Of a DNA stretch of 64,000 nt, positions 8,235 through 16,721 are shown piece after piece. The stretch comes from Actinomyces gerencseriae DSM 6844. Lineage in GTDB: Bacteria; Actinomycetota; Actinomycetes; Actinomycetales; Actinomycetaceae. Every line of letters starts with the position of its first letter. The stretch's first letter is position 1. The stretch lies in assembly GCF_000429265.1 (NCBI RefSeq), contig NZ_AUBN01000011.1, forward strand, positions 97,356 through 161,355, written 5' to 3'. The notes under the pieces are model-generated. The model saw only the letters and a list, made by a program, of their open reading frames with translations, was not told where the DNA came from and ran no database searches. Both the position numbers and the translations under genes were made by a program.

Positions 8235-10298
8235 TCAGCCCCTCGGCCCTCCCGCAAGTCGCCGTGCCGCCGCGGAGATCCCCTCCGGGTCCATGCCGAA
8301 CTCGGCCAGCAGCTCCTCGCGGTCCGCCGTGGGCGGGAAACGGCGCGGCACGCCCAGGCGCATCACCCGTGGAACGGCCCCGGTACCGTCGGCCAGTGCC
8401 GCGTCCTCGGCGGCGTCGCGCAGCTGGGAGCCGACCCCGCCCTCGACGAGCCCGTCCTCCACCACGAGCGCCCCCCGGCTCTCGCGCACCATCTCGACCA
8501 GCGCCGCGGGCACGGGCACCGGCCAGCGCGGGGAGACCACCCGCACCGCCAGCCCCTCGGCCGCCAGGCACCGGCCGGCGTCGAGAGTCGCGGCGGCCAT
8601 GGCGCCCACTCCGACCAGCAGCAGCGCTCCGGCCCCCTCCCCGGTGCCCGCGGTCCCGACGGGGACGTCGGCCGTGTCCAGCAGGACGTCCACCGCGCAG
8701 AACGCCCCGTCCTCCTCCCCCACGGTACGCGCGGCGGGCAGGGGGGCGGGCAGGGACCCCTTGGGGTAGCGCACCACGGTCGAGACGTCGTCGGCGCCGA
8801 TCGCCACGTCCAGTGCCTGGCGCAGCGTCGCCTCGTCCCGGGGCGCCGCCAGGTGCAGGCCCGGGACGTGAGCCAACAGCGCCATGTCCCACATGCCATT
8901 GTGGCTGGCTCCGTCCGTGCCGGTGATGCCGGCACGGTCCAGCAGGATCGTGACACCGGCCCGGTGCAGGCCGACGTCCATGAGGACCTGGTCGAAGGCG
9001 CGGTTGAGGAAGGTGGCGTACAGGGCGATCACCGGGTGCATCCCGGCGAAGGCGAGCCCGGCGGAGAAGGTGAGCGCGTGCTGCTCGGCGATGCCGACGT
9101 CGATGACGCGCTCGGGCAGGGCATCGGCGAGCGGCTGCAGGCCGACCGGCTGCTGCATGGCCGCGGTGATGCCGACGATCCGCTCATCACCGCGGGCCAG
9201 CTCCACCAGCTCCTCGGCGACGACGGCCGTCCAGCCGAACCGCGAGGGCACCACCGGCAGGCCCGTCTCGGGGTGGATGCGCCCGACGGCGTGGAAGCGG
9301 TCTGCGTTGTCCTCCTCGGCAGGGGTGTACCCCCGCCCCTTCTCGGTGATGACGTGGACGATGACCGGCTCGGCGTACTCGCGGGCCCGGGTGAGGGCGA
9401 ACTCGATGGCGGTGATGTCGTGGCCGTCGACCGGACCGGTGTACTTGACCCCCAGGTCCTCGAAGAACGCCGAGGGGACCAGGACGTCCTTGAGCCCCCG
9501 CTTGAGACCGTGCAGGGCGTCGAAGGCGGCCCGACCGGGCGCCCCCTGGGACAGCAGGGTCCGCTTGACCCCGGACAGGACGCGCTCGTAGCCGGGGTTG
9601 GTGCGCAGCGCGTCGAGGTGGTGGGCCAGCCCGCCGATGGTGGGGGCGTAGGAGCGGCCGTTGTCGTTGACGACGATGACCAGGTGCTTGTCGGCGGAGT
9701 CGGCGATGTTGTTCAGCGCCTCCCAGGCCATGCCCCCGGTCATGGCGCCGTCGCCGATCACGGCGACGACGTGACGCTCGTCGTGGCCCTGAAGGTGGTT
9801 GGCGCGGGCGATGCCGTCCGCCCAGGAGAGCGAGGTGGAGGCGTGGGAGTTCTCCACGACGTCGTGGACGGACTCGGTCCGTGACGGGTAGCCCGACAGC
9901 CCGCCTCGCTCACGCAGGTGGGTGAAGTCCTGACGACCGGTGAGCAGCTTGTGAACATAGGCCTGGTGGCCGGTGTCGAAGACGATGGCGTCCCGCGGCG
10001 ACCAGAAGGTCCGGTGCAGGGCGATCGTCAGCTCGACGACGCCGAGGTTGGGTCCCAGGTGGCCTCCGGTGCGGGCGACCGAGGCGACGAGGTAGCGCCG
10101 GATCTCCGCCGCGAGCGCCACGAGCTCCTCGCTGGTGAGCCGGCCCAGGTCGCCGGGCCGCGCGATCGAGGACAGCAGCGGCGTGCGGGGCGGCGCCGCA
10201 CCGGCCGCACCGGCGTCCGCGGACGCTACCGGCGCGGCCCGCACTGATGACGGCACTGACGGCACTGACGGCACTGACGGCACTGTCTCTCTACTCAT
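8235..10298 (-). CDS. dxs: 1-deoxy-D-xylulose-5-phosphate synthase
   Basis: 687 aa, first enzyme of the MEP isoprenoid pathway; joins pyruvate and glyceraldehyde 3-phosphate with thiamine diphosphate. Motifs: 'FDTGHQAYVHK' (catalytic His), 'VIGDGAMTGGMAWEALNN' (ThDP/Mg binding), 'VGIAEQHALTFSAGLA' (catalytic Glu). The start at 10298 is set by GGGAGGA about 9 nt upstream. The first 40 residues are a low-complexity Ser/Val/Pro/Ala leader encoded partly by a 9-bp tandem repeat, and the conserved domain begins near 'LLSSIARPGDLGRLT'. The 5' region faces the S9 peptidase gene divergently. Confidence 0.95.
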   Translation of the reverse strand: MSRETVPSVPSVPSVPSSVRAAPVASADAGAAGAAPPRTPLLSSIARPGDLGRLTSEELVALAAEIRRYLVASVARTGGHLGPNLGVVELTIALHRTFWSPRDAIVFDTGHQAYVHKLLTGRQDFTHLRERGGLSGYPSRTESVHDVVENSHASTSLSWADGIARANHLQGHDERHVVAVIGDGAMTGGMAWEALNNIADSADKHLVIVVNDNGRSYAPTIGGLAHHLDALRTNPGYERVLSGVKRTLLSQGAPGRAAFDALHGLKRGLKDVLVPSAFFEDLGVKYTGPVDGHDITAIEFALTRAREYAEPVIVHVITEKGRGYTPAEEDNADRFHAVGRIHPETGLPVVPSRFGWTAVVAEELVELARGDERIVGITAAMQQPVGLQPLADALPERVIDVGIAEQHALTFSAGLAFAGMHPVIALYATFLNRAFDQVLMDVGLHRAGVTILLDRAGITGTDGASHNGMWDMALLAHVPGLHLAAPRDEATLRQALDVAIGADDVSTVVRYPKGSLPAPLPAARTVGEEDGAFCAVDVLLDTADVPVGTAGTGEGAGALLLVGVGAMAAATLDAGRCLAAEGLAVRVVSPRWPVPVPAALVEMVRESRGALVVEDGLVEGGVGSQLRDAAEDAALADGTGAVPRVMRLGVPRRFPPTADREELLAEFGMDPEGISAAARRLAGGPRG
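10252..10287. repeat. 9-bp tandem repeat inside the dxs leader
   Basis: Four copies of GGCACTGAC (the last ends GTC), giving the 'VPSVPSVPSVPS' run at residues 6-17 of Dxs. The unit is a multiple of three, so copy-number change would lengthen or shorten the leader without a frameshift. Confidence 0.85.
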
Positions 10299-10420
10299 CA
10301 GCGCGTTCCTCCCGCTCCTCGTCCTGGTCCTGCCGCGTCCCGTGCATTCCGCCGTGCGCCCGCGCCCCGGTCCGCGCCCAGGCGATGCCGCGGGCCGGCC
10401 GTGCACGATGCGCGCGTGCG

Positions 10421-10436
10421 TGCACGTACACGTGCA
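10421..10436. promoter_or_regulatory. palindrome between divergent dxs and S9 peptidase genes
   Basis: TGCACGTACACGTGCA has 7-bp perfect arms and a 2-bp centre. It lies 123 bp upstream of dxs and 138 bp upstream of the peptidase start, within an alternating purine-pyrimidine stretch (10401-10436). It is a candidate operator for either gene; the binding factor is unknown. Confidence 0.35.
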
Positions 10437-10573
10437 TGGTGATATCCGATGGCGTCTCAGCATAGGCGCTGAGCGCCCGACTCGACCGTGTCGCTGCGGA
10501 CCGGGGCGAGCACGTAGGGTTGGGGGCGCGGCGCCCCGCGCCGCGCCCAGCCGTACCGCACTCAGGAGGAACC

Positions 10574-12577
10574 ATGAGCACCACGGCTCCGTTCGGGACC
10601 TGGCCCTCTACCATCACGCCCGGCACCATCACCACGCGGACGGTGCGGCTGTCGCAAGTGCGCGTGGACGGCGCGGACACCTACTGGGTGGAGCAGCGCG
10701 CCTCGCAGGCCGGCCGCAACGTCCTGCTGCGCCGCGGCGGGGATGGCTCGGTCGGGGAGATCCTCCCCCTGACGCCCTCCGACGAGCTCGTCGACGTGCA
10801 CACCCGTGTGCACGAGTACGGCGGGCGCGCCTACGCGGTCGACTCCGGGATCATCGTCGTCTCCCACGCCGGGGACGGGCGCCTGTACCGCTATGACGTC
10901 GCCCATCGGATGCGCGGTCTGGTACCGCTGACGATCTACGGCGACGTGCGCCACGGGGACCTCGAGATCGACACCGCGCGAGGCCTGGTCTACGCGGTGC
11001 GCGAGGATCACCGGGGCGACGGCGAGGCCGTCAACTCGCTGGTGGCCATCCCGCTGGACGGCTCCGCCGCGCGCGAGGACACTCCGGTGACCACGATCGT
11101 CGCCGGGACGGACTTCGTGACCTCGCCGACCCTGTCCCCCGATGGCGAGCGCCTGGCCTGGATCACCTGGAACCACCCGAGCATGCCGTGGGAGAGCACG
11201 ACCCTGCACGTGGGGGATCTCCTGCCCGACGGCGGCATCGGCGAGCAGGCGATCATCGACGGCGATGGCAACGCCGCGTCCGAGCCCCGGTGGACGGAGG
11301 AGTGCGAGCTGGTGCACATCTCCAACGCCTCGGGATTCTCCAACCTGTACCGCACCGAGGGGTTCCCGCGCCGCGGCACCAACCGCGAGGGCTGGTCGAC
11401 CGGGCTGCGCACCCGCCCGCTGCATCCCGTCGAGGCGACCTTCACCTCGCCGGCCTGGATGCTGGGCCCGCACCACTACGATGTCCTCGACGGCGAGCAC
11501 CTCATCGCCTCCTGGGCGCGCGACGGCGTATGGCACCTCGGCACGATCAGGCTGTCCAACGGGGAGCTGGAGGAGTGGAACATCGGCTGGCAGCCGTTGG
11601 GCAACGTCGCCTCGTCCGCGGGGCGGGTCGTCATGCTGGCGAACAACGAGATGGAGCTGCCCGCGATCATCGAGGTGCGCGACGGCGATGTCGAGGTCCT
11701 GCGCGACTCGGGCGAGTTCGCGGCCGAGGCCATCGGGATCTCCCTGCCCACGCCCTTGGCGTGGCCGACCACCGCGGACGCCACCGCGCACGGCTTCTTC
11801 TACCCGCCGTCATCCGCGTCGCACACCGGCCCCGACGACGAGCTGCCCCCGCTCATCGTCAACGTTCATGGCGGTCCGACTGCGGCGGCCCGCCCCGGCT
11901 ACGACCTGAACATCCAGTACTGGACGAGCCGGGGCTTCGCATACCTGGACGTCAACTACCGGGGCTCAACCGGCTACGGCACCAGTTACCGGCACACGCT
12001 CAACGGCCACTGGGGCGTCTACGACGCCGATGACGTCATCGCCGGAGCCGAGTTCCTCGCCGCCTCCGGCAAGGTCGACCCCGCTCGCGTCGCGGTGCGC
12101 GGCGCCTCCGCCGGAGGCTTCACCGTCCTGGCGGCACTCACCCGCTCGACCGTCTTCAGCGCCGGAACCTCCCTGTACGGCGTGGCGGACCTGGCCCGAC
12201 TGACCCGCACCACCCACAAGTTCGAGTCCCGTTACATCGGCACGCTCGTGGGCGCCGACGACGCCGACGCTCCGGTGCTCGCCGACCGCTCGCCGCTGCA
12301 CCACATCGACGACATCCACGCCCCCCTGCTGCTCCTGCAGGGCAGCGAGGACCCGATCGTGCCCGCGGACCAGGCGACCGCCATGTACGAGGCCGTCAGG
12401 GCCAAGGGCCTGCCAGTGGCGCTCGAGGTCTTCCACGGCGAGGGCCACGGGCTGCGCCTGGCATCGAACATCCACCGGGCACTCCGCGCGGAGCTGAGCT
12501 TCTACACCCAGGTGTGGGGCCTGGAGTCCCCGGAGGAGGACCCGGTCGTGGTGCACGTGGAGAACCTGACCCGCTGA
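10574..12577 (+). CDS. S9 family prolyl oligopeptidase-like serine peptidase
   Basis: 667 aa with an N-terminal beta-propeller region and a C-terminal alpha/beta hydrolase peptidase domain. The catalytic Ser is in 'RGASAGGF', the Asp in 'GSEDPIVPADQA' and the His in 'GEGHGLR'. 'NVHGGPTAAARPGYD' forms the oxyanion region. No signal peptide, so probably cytosolic peptide turnover. Start chosen at 10574 because AGGAGGA precedes it by 6 nt; 18 open codons upstream are ignored. It resembles acylaminoacyl-peptidase/dipeptidyl-peptidase relatives; substrate unknown. Confidence 0.88.
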   Translation: MSTTAPFGTWPSTITPGTITTRTVRLSQVRVDGADTYWVEQRASQAGRNVLLRRGGDGSVGEILPLTPSDELVDVHTRVHEYGGRAYAVDSGIIVVSHAGDGRLYRYDVAHRMRGLVPLTIYGDVRHGDLEIDTARGLVYAVREDHRGDGEAVNSLVAIPLDGSAAREDTPVTTIVAGTDFVTSPTLSPDGERLAWITWNHPSMPWESTTLHVGDLLPDGGIGEQAIIDGDGNAASEPRWTEECELVHISNASGFSNLYRTEGFPRRGTNREGWSTGLRTRPLHPVEATFTSPAWMLGPHHYDVLDGEHLIASWARDGVWHLGTIRLSNGELEEWNIGWQPLGNVASSAGRVVMLANNEMELPAIIEVRDGDVEVLRDSGEFAAEAIGISLPTPLAWPTTADATAHGFFYPPSSASHTGPDDELPPLIVNVHGGPTAAARPGYDLNIQYWTSRGFAYLDVNYRGSTGYGTSYRHTLNGHWGVYDADDVIAGAEFLAASGKVDPARVAVRGASAGGFTVLAALTRSTVFSAGTSLYGVADLARLTRTTHKFESRYIGTLVGADDADAPVLADRSPLHHIDDIHAPLLLLQGSEDPIVPADQATAMYEAVRAKGLPVALEVFHGEGHGLRLASNIHRALRAELSFYTQVWGLESPEEDPVVVHVENLTR

Positions 12578-12650
12578 TCCTCACTCGCTGCTCTCCTTCG
12601 CCGCGGAAAGGCCCGACCGCGGCGACGCACCCCTCCCCCATGACACTCCC

Positions 12651-14135
12651 ATGACGATGCGATCCGCGCGCGAGCGACTTCGCGACGCTCTCCTGGAGCT
12701 GCTGCGCCACCACCGCAGCGGCCTGTTCACGCTGGCGGTCGGGGTCGGTCTCGTGTCGGGAGCGGGCGCCATCCTGTTCCGCATGGCCATCGACGCGTGG
12801 ACCGGTGCTCTGACCGGTGCCCAGGACTACACGCTCTCCCTGGGGGCCGGCACCGGCGCGCTGTCCGCGTTGGGCAGATGGTTCCTCCTGGTCGCCCCCG
12901 TGCTCTCGGGACTCATGATCGGCCCTCTCATGACGAGGTTGGGAGGCACGCCGACGGGACACGGAGTGGCGGGCGTCCTGTGGTCGTCCCGGCGCTCCGA
13001 TGGCGCCATGGCCCCGGGCCCGGCCGCGGCCGCGGTGGTCTCGGCGGCGCTGACGATCGGCGGCGGCGGCTCGGTGGGTCCCGAGGGCCCGATCGCCGAG
13101 CTCGGGGCGAGCACTGCGAGCCTGTTCGGCCGTCGCCTGGGTCTCCCCCGACGGGCGGTGCGGCTGCTGGCGGCCGCCGGAACGGCCGCGGGCATCGCCG
13201 CGGCCTTCAACGCCCCGCTCGCGGGAGCCTTCTTCGCGATGGAGGTGGTCCTGGTCGACTTCACCGTCGATGCCTTCACCTTCGTGGTGCTCGCCTGCGT
13301 ATCCTCAACGGTGCTCTCGCACCATGTGCTGGGCACCTCGCTGTCGCTGTCCCTGCCCACTCTGAACCTCACCGGCGACGCCCAGCTCGGGTGGGTCTCC
13401 GTTCTCGGCGTGCTGGGTGGACTGATCGGCGTCGGCTTCTCGCGCGCCCGGTACCTGAGCGCCGACGCCGCCACCACCGGGGCCGACCGGCTTCGCATCC
13501 CCGACTGGGCGCGACCGGCCGCGGGAGGCCTGCTGGTCGGAGGCATCCTGCTGGTGGTGCCCGAGATGTACGGCGAGTCCTCGGCGATACTCGGTCGCGC
13601 CCTGGACGGGCGCTACACCGCCGCGGCGCTGGCCGGCCTGGTTCTGGCCAAGATCATCGCGACATCGGCGACCCTGGCAGTGGGCATGCCCGGAGGCGTC
13701 TTCGCCCCCTCTCTGTTCATCGGGGGCACGCTCGGGGCGTGCTTCGGCACGCTCATCACTCCCGAGCGTCCGGAGGCCGCCGCCGTCTTCGGAGTACTGG
13801 GGATGGGCGCCGTGTTCTCGGGCGCCGCCCGCGCGCCGCTCACCGGCGTCATCCTCATCATCGAGATGACCGGGCAGTACAACCTGCTGACTCCCCTCAT
13901 GCTCGCGGTCGCGCTGTCCACCGTGACGGGACGGTTCCTCACTCGCTCGACCATCTACACCGAGGAGCTGCGCCGCCGCGGCATGAGCATCGAGGACCCT
14001 CAGGCGCCCACGTCCGTCGGTGCCCGCGTCCAGGAGCGCTGGAGGCGGTCCCACCATTCCGCGAACCGCAGGGGCGGTCATGGCGGAGATGACGGACGAC
14101 GACTGGAGCGACGCCCGGAGGGCGACAAGGGATGA
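12651..14135 (+). CDS. ClC-family chloride channel
   Basis: 494 aa polytopic membrane protein. ClC hallmarks: 'GSVGPEGPIAELGA' (selectivity filter with gating Glu), 'AAFNAPLAGAFFAMEVV' and 'GMPGGVFAPSLFIGG' (GxFxP). In H+/Cl- exchangers the segment after NAPLAG reads 'EE', where the second Glu carries protons; here it is 'EV', as in channels, so passive conduction is more likely (inference). No CBS domains; a charged hydrophilic tail of about 50 residues ends the protein. The start lacks a clear Shine-Dalgarno, so the N-terminus is uncertain by a few residues. Confidence 0.88.
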   Translation: MTMRSARERLRDALLELLRHHRSGLFTLAVGVGLVSGAGAILFRMAIDAWTGALTGAQDYTLSLGAGTGALSALGRWFLLVAPVLSGLMIGPLMTRLGGTPTGHGVAGVLWSSRRSDGAMAPGPAAAAVVSAALTIGGGGSVGPEGPIAELGASTASLFGRRLGLPRRAVRLLAAAGTAAGIAAAFNAPLAGAFFAMEVVLVDFTVDAFTFVVLACVSSTVLSHHVLGTSLSLSLPTLNLTGDAQLGWVSVLGVLGGLIGVGFSRARYLSADAATTGADRLRIPDWARPAAGGLLVGGILLVVPEMYGESSAILGRALDGRYTAAALAGLVLAKIIATSATLAVGMPGGVFAPSLFIGGTLGACFGTLITPERPEAAAVFGVLGMGAVFSGAARAPLTGVILIIEMTGQYNLLTPLMLAVALSTVTGRFLTRSTIYTEELRRRGMSIEDPQAPTSVGARVQERWRRSHHSANRRGGHGGDDGRRLERRPEGDKG

Positions 14136-14223
14136 CGACGACGGCGACGGCACCGATACCGATGAGGTGCGCCGTTCACCGGCTCTTCGGCTCCTCGCCG
14201 TCCGTCATCCCGCCGCCGTCCTC

Positions 14224-14841
14224 CTACGACTCCTCGTTGTGGCCTCCATACCCGTTCACGACCCGTTCACGACCATGGCCGTGTCCACCGCCGTGGTTCC
14301 CGCTGCTCCCACCACGACGTGATTCGCGCCCCGGTTGCGCCGTCCTGGCCCGTTCGGCGAGCGTGGCGCCCAGCTCATCCATCCGCTCGGCGTTGACCAC
14401 GATGCGACGCGGGTTGCTCATCCACATCCAACCCGCCGCCACGATCGGGAGCAGGAGCGGCAGGTAGCCGAGACGGCAGCCGCCACCGGCCCATACACTG
14501 GACTCCAGCCCCTCCGCGGCATCAGTCCACGTCAGTACGCCGATGAGCACCGCACCGGTCAGCAGAGCTGACAGGCTCATCCAGCCGATGATCCGCATGC
14601 GGCGCCCGTTGTGCGCCACGCACACGGCCAGGAGGACGAACAGCAGGCCGGCGACGACATTGATCGACCCGACGACCGGAGCGGCAGTCGGCTGACGCAC
14701 CAATGAGACCGTGGACGGAACCAGCACGACCAGCCCGAAGGCGGCGAAGACGACCACGAGGAGGCGCCCCCACCCGTGGGCGGGACGACGCCGGTCCTCA
14801 ACGCCGCGGACCGGGGGGCGGTCGTCCGCTGGTGCAGACAT
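14224..14841 (-). CDS. hypothetical four-helix membrane protein
   Basis: 205 aa. Hydrophobic segments are visible near residues 25-45, 54-75, 83-103 and 124-141, followed by a basic tail rich in Gly, His and Arg ('GNHGGGHGHGRERV'). GAGGAG precedes the ATG by 8 nt. I do not recognise a family. It is divergent from pepA and converges on the ClC gene. The conserved-looking 'NPRRIVVNAERMDELG' after the last helix may be a cytosolic domain. Confidence 0.7.
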   Translation of the reverse strand: MSAPADDRPPVRGVEDRRRPAHGWGRLLVVVFAAFGLVVLVPSTVSLVRQPTAAPVVGSINVVAGLLFVLLAVCVAHNGRRMRIIGWMSLSALLTGAVLIGVLTWTDAAEGLESSVWAGGGCRLGYLPLLLPIVAAGWMWMSNPRRIVVNAERMDELGATLAERARTAQPGRESRRGGSSGNHGGGHGHGRERVVNGYGGHNEES

Positions 14842-14930
14842 CGCGGAAACTCCTCACGGGGCCGCAGCCATGACGGACGGCCCGGGCAGAACAACACCGA
14901 ACAACTTCCGGCACATTACCATCGGAGGCT

Positions 14931-16472
14931 GTGACCACTCTTGAGCTGATGTCCTCCCGCCCCGCCCGCGCGAATGTCGAGGTGCTCGTGCTGGCGGCCG
15001 CGCGCATCGACGGGGCCCCCTCGCTTCTGACGGACGGCATCATCACCGAGGACCTCGACGTCGGGGCCCTCGCCACGGCCCTGTCCGCCGTCGGCTTCAC
15101 CGGAGAGCTCGACGAGGTCGCGCGGGTGCCCTCCGGCGCCCTGGGCCCGGGCATGACCGCCGACTGCGTCCTGGTCGTCGGAACCGGCACCGACCCCGGG
15201 CCGGGGGATGCCACCGCGCTCGGGGCCACCCGAGCAGGGACCCTCAAGCGGGCCGCCGGATGCGCTGCGCGCACGCTGTCCGGGTCGGGCTCGGCCGCGT
15301 TCCTCCTTCCGGCCGACCGGCCCGACGACCTGGTCGCGGTGGCCGAGGGCGCGCTCGTCGGCGCCTACGCCTGGTCGGGGCGCGTACCCGCCCCGACGCC
15401 ACCGCTGGAGCGCATCGTCGTGGCCACCACCCTGGCGGGATCCGAGGAGGGGGATGCCGCCATGACGCGCGCGAGCGTCCTGTCCGAGGCGACGACGCTC
15501 GTGCGCGATCTCGTCAATGAGCCGCCCAATCGGTTGACCCCCGGGGTCTTCGCCGAGCGAGCGCGGGCCATCGCCGACGAGGCGGGGCTGGAGGTCGAAG
15601 TCCTTCAGGAGGCGCTCCTGCGCGAGCGCGGCTTCGGCGGCATCATCGGCGTCGGTCAAGGCTCCGTGCACCCGCCCTCCCTCGTGCGCGTCTCCTGGGT
15701 GCCGGACCGGTCGGCGCAGCGCATCGCGCTGATCGGCAAGGGCATCACCTTCGACTCCGGAGGCCTGTCCCTCAAGCCGGCGACCTCCATGCCGGAGATG
15801 AAGTCGGACATGGCCGGCGCCGCCACTGTGCTCGGCGCGGTCGTGGCGGCGGCGCGCCTGCAGCTGGGAGTCCGGGTGGACGCCTGGCTGGCCCTGGCCG
15901 AGAACATGCCCATGGCCGACGCCCAGCGCCCCGGCGACATCGTGACGATGTACGACGGCACCACCGTGGAGATCACCAACACCGACGCGGAGGGGCGCCT
16001 GGTGATGGCCGACGCCCTGGCACGCGCCATCGAGGACGGGCCCGACTGCGTGATCGACGTCGCCACCCTCACCGGGGCGCAGATCACCGCACTGGGCGAC
16101 CGGGTGGCAGGGGTCATGGGCACTCCCCCGGTGCGCGATGAGGTCGTCGCCTGCGCCGCCGGAGTCGGCGAGGCGTTCTGGCCCATGCCGCTGCCCGAGC
16201 ACCTGCGCAGCGCCCTGGAGACGCCCGTCGCCGCGCTTCGGAACGCCGCCGTCGGCAGCCGTGCCGGGGGCATGCTCGTGGCCGGGCTCTTCCTGCGCGA
16301 GTTCGTGGGGGATGTGCCATGGGCCCATCTCGACATCGCCGGCCCGGCCTACAACGAGAACTCGCCCTGGGGCGCGACGCCCACCGGCGGCACCGGAGTC
16401 GGCCTCGCCACAATTCTGGGCCTTCTCCGCAACCGCGGTCGCGTCCCCGACCGTCGGGCGGTCGTCGCATAG
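14931..16472 (+). CDS. pepA: leucyl aminopeptidase, M17 family
   Basis: 513 aa cytosolic di-metal aminopeptidase. The signature 'NTDAEGRLVMADAL' and the metal/active-site stretch 'GKGITFDSGGLSLKP' are intact, preceded by 'RDLVNEPPNRLTP'. 'HLDIAGPAYN' near the end is also typical. The start is GTG at 14931 and no strong Shine-Dalgarno is visible. It is a stand-alone gene followed by 249 bp containing the palindrome upstream of lpdA. Confidence 0.93.
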   Translation: MTTLELMSSRPARANVEVLVLAAARIDGAPSLLTDGIITEDLDVGALATALSAVGFTGELDEVARVPSGALGPGMTADCVLVVGTGTDPGPGDATALGATRAGTLKRAAGCAARTLSGSGSAAFLLPADRPDDLVAVAEGALVGAYAWSGRVPAPTPPLERIVVATTLAGSEEGDAAMTRASVLSEATTLVRDLVNEPPNRLTPGVFAERARAIADEAGLEVEVLQEALLRERGFGGIIGVGQGSVHPPSLVRVSWVPDRSAQRIALIGKGITFDSGGLSLKPATSMPEMKSDMAGAATVLGAVVAAARLQLGVRVDAWLALAENMPMADAQRPGDIVTMYDGTTVEITNTDAEGRLVMADALARAIEDGPDCVIDVATLTGAQITALGDRVAGVMGTPPVRDEVVACAAGVGEAFWPMPLPEHLRSALETPVAALRNAAVGSRAGGMLVAGLFLREFVGDVPWAHLDIAGPAYNENSPWGATPTGGTGVGLATILGLLRNRGRVPDRRAVVA

Positions 16473-16605
16473 CCGACGAGCGACGCCCCGCGCCGTCGGA
16501 GGGCCGATAGCGACGACCCGTCCCGGGGCGCGACGCCCGCCGTGCCGATGCACGCGGGGCCGTAGTCCGGATGCCCCGTCGGGTGATGGGACTCACCGGC
16601 CCTAC

Positions 16606-16619
16606 AGGACTCAAGTCCC
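16606..16619. promoter_or_regulatory. DosR-box-like palindrome upstream of lpdA
   Basis: AGGACTCAAGTCCC: arms GGACT/AGTCC are perfect. It matches GGGACTWWAGTCCC at 12 of 14 positions and lies 103 bp before the lpdA start. A -10 candidate TACGGAT begins about 30 bp after the palindrome centre, similar in spacing to the site at lipA. It is the third copy of this motif in the window. Confidence 0.5.
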
Positions 16620-16721
16620 CCACGCATGCGATTTCAGCACCTACGGATCGCGACCAGGTGCAACAATGACCAACGTGCCGAGCCGCTCCGCGCATGCGGA
16701 CAACATCAGCGAGGAGTTTTC

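Noticed and set aside
10252..10287. CRISPR-like repeat
   Set aside because: Tandem 9-bp units without spacers inside a coding region. No CRISPR array or cas gene was seen in the window.
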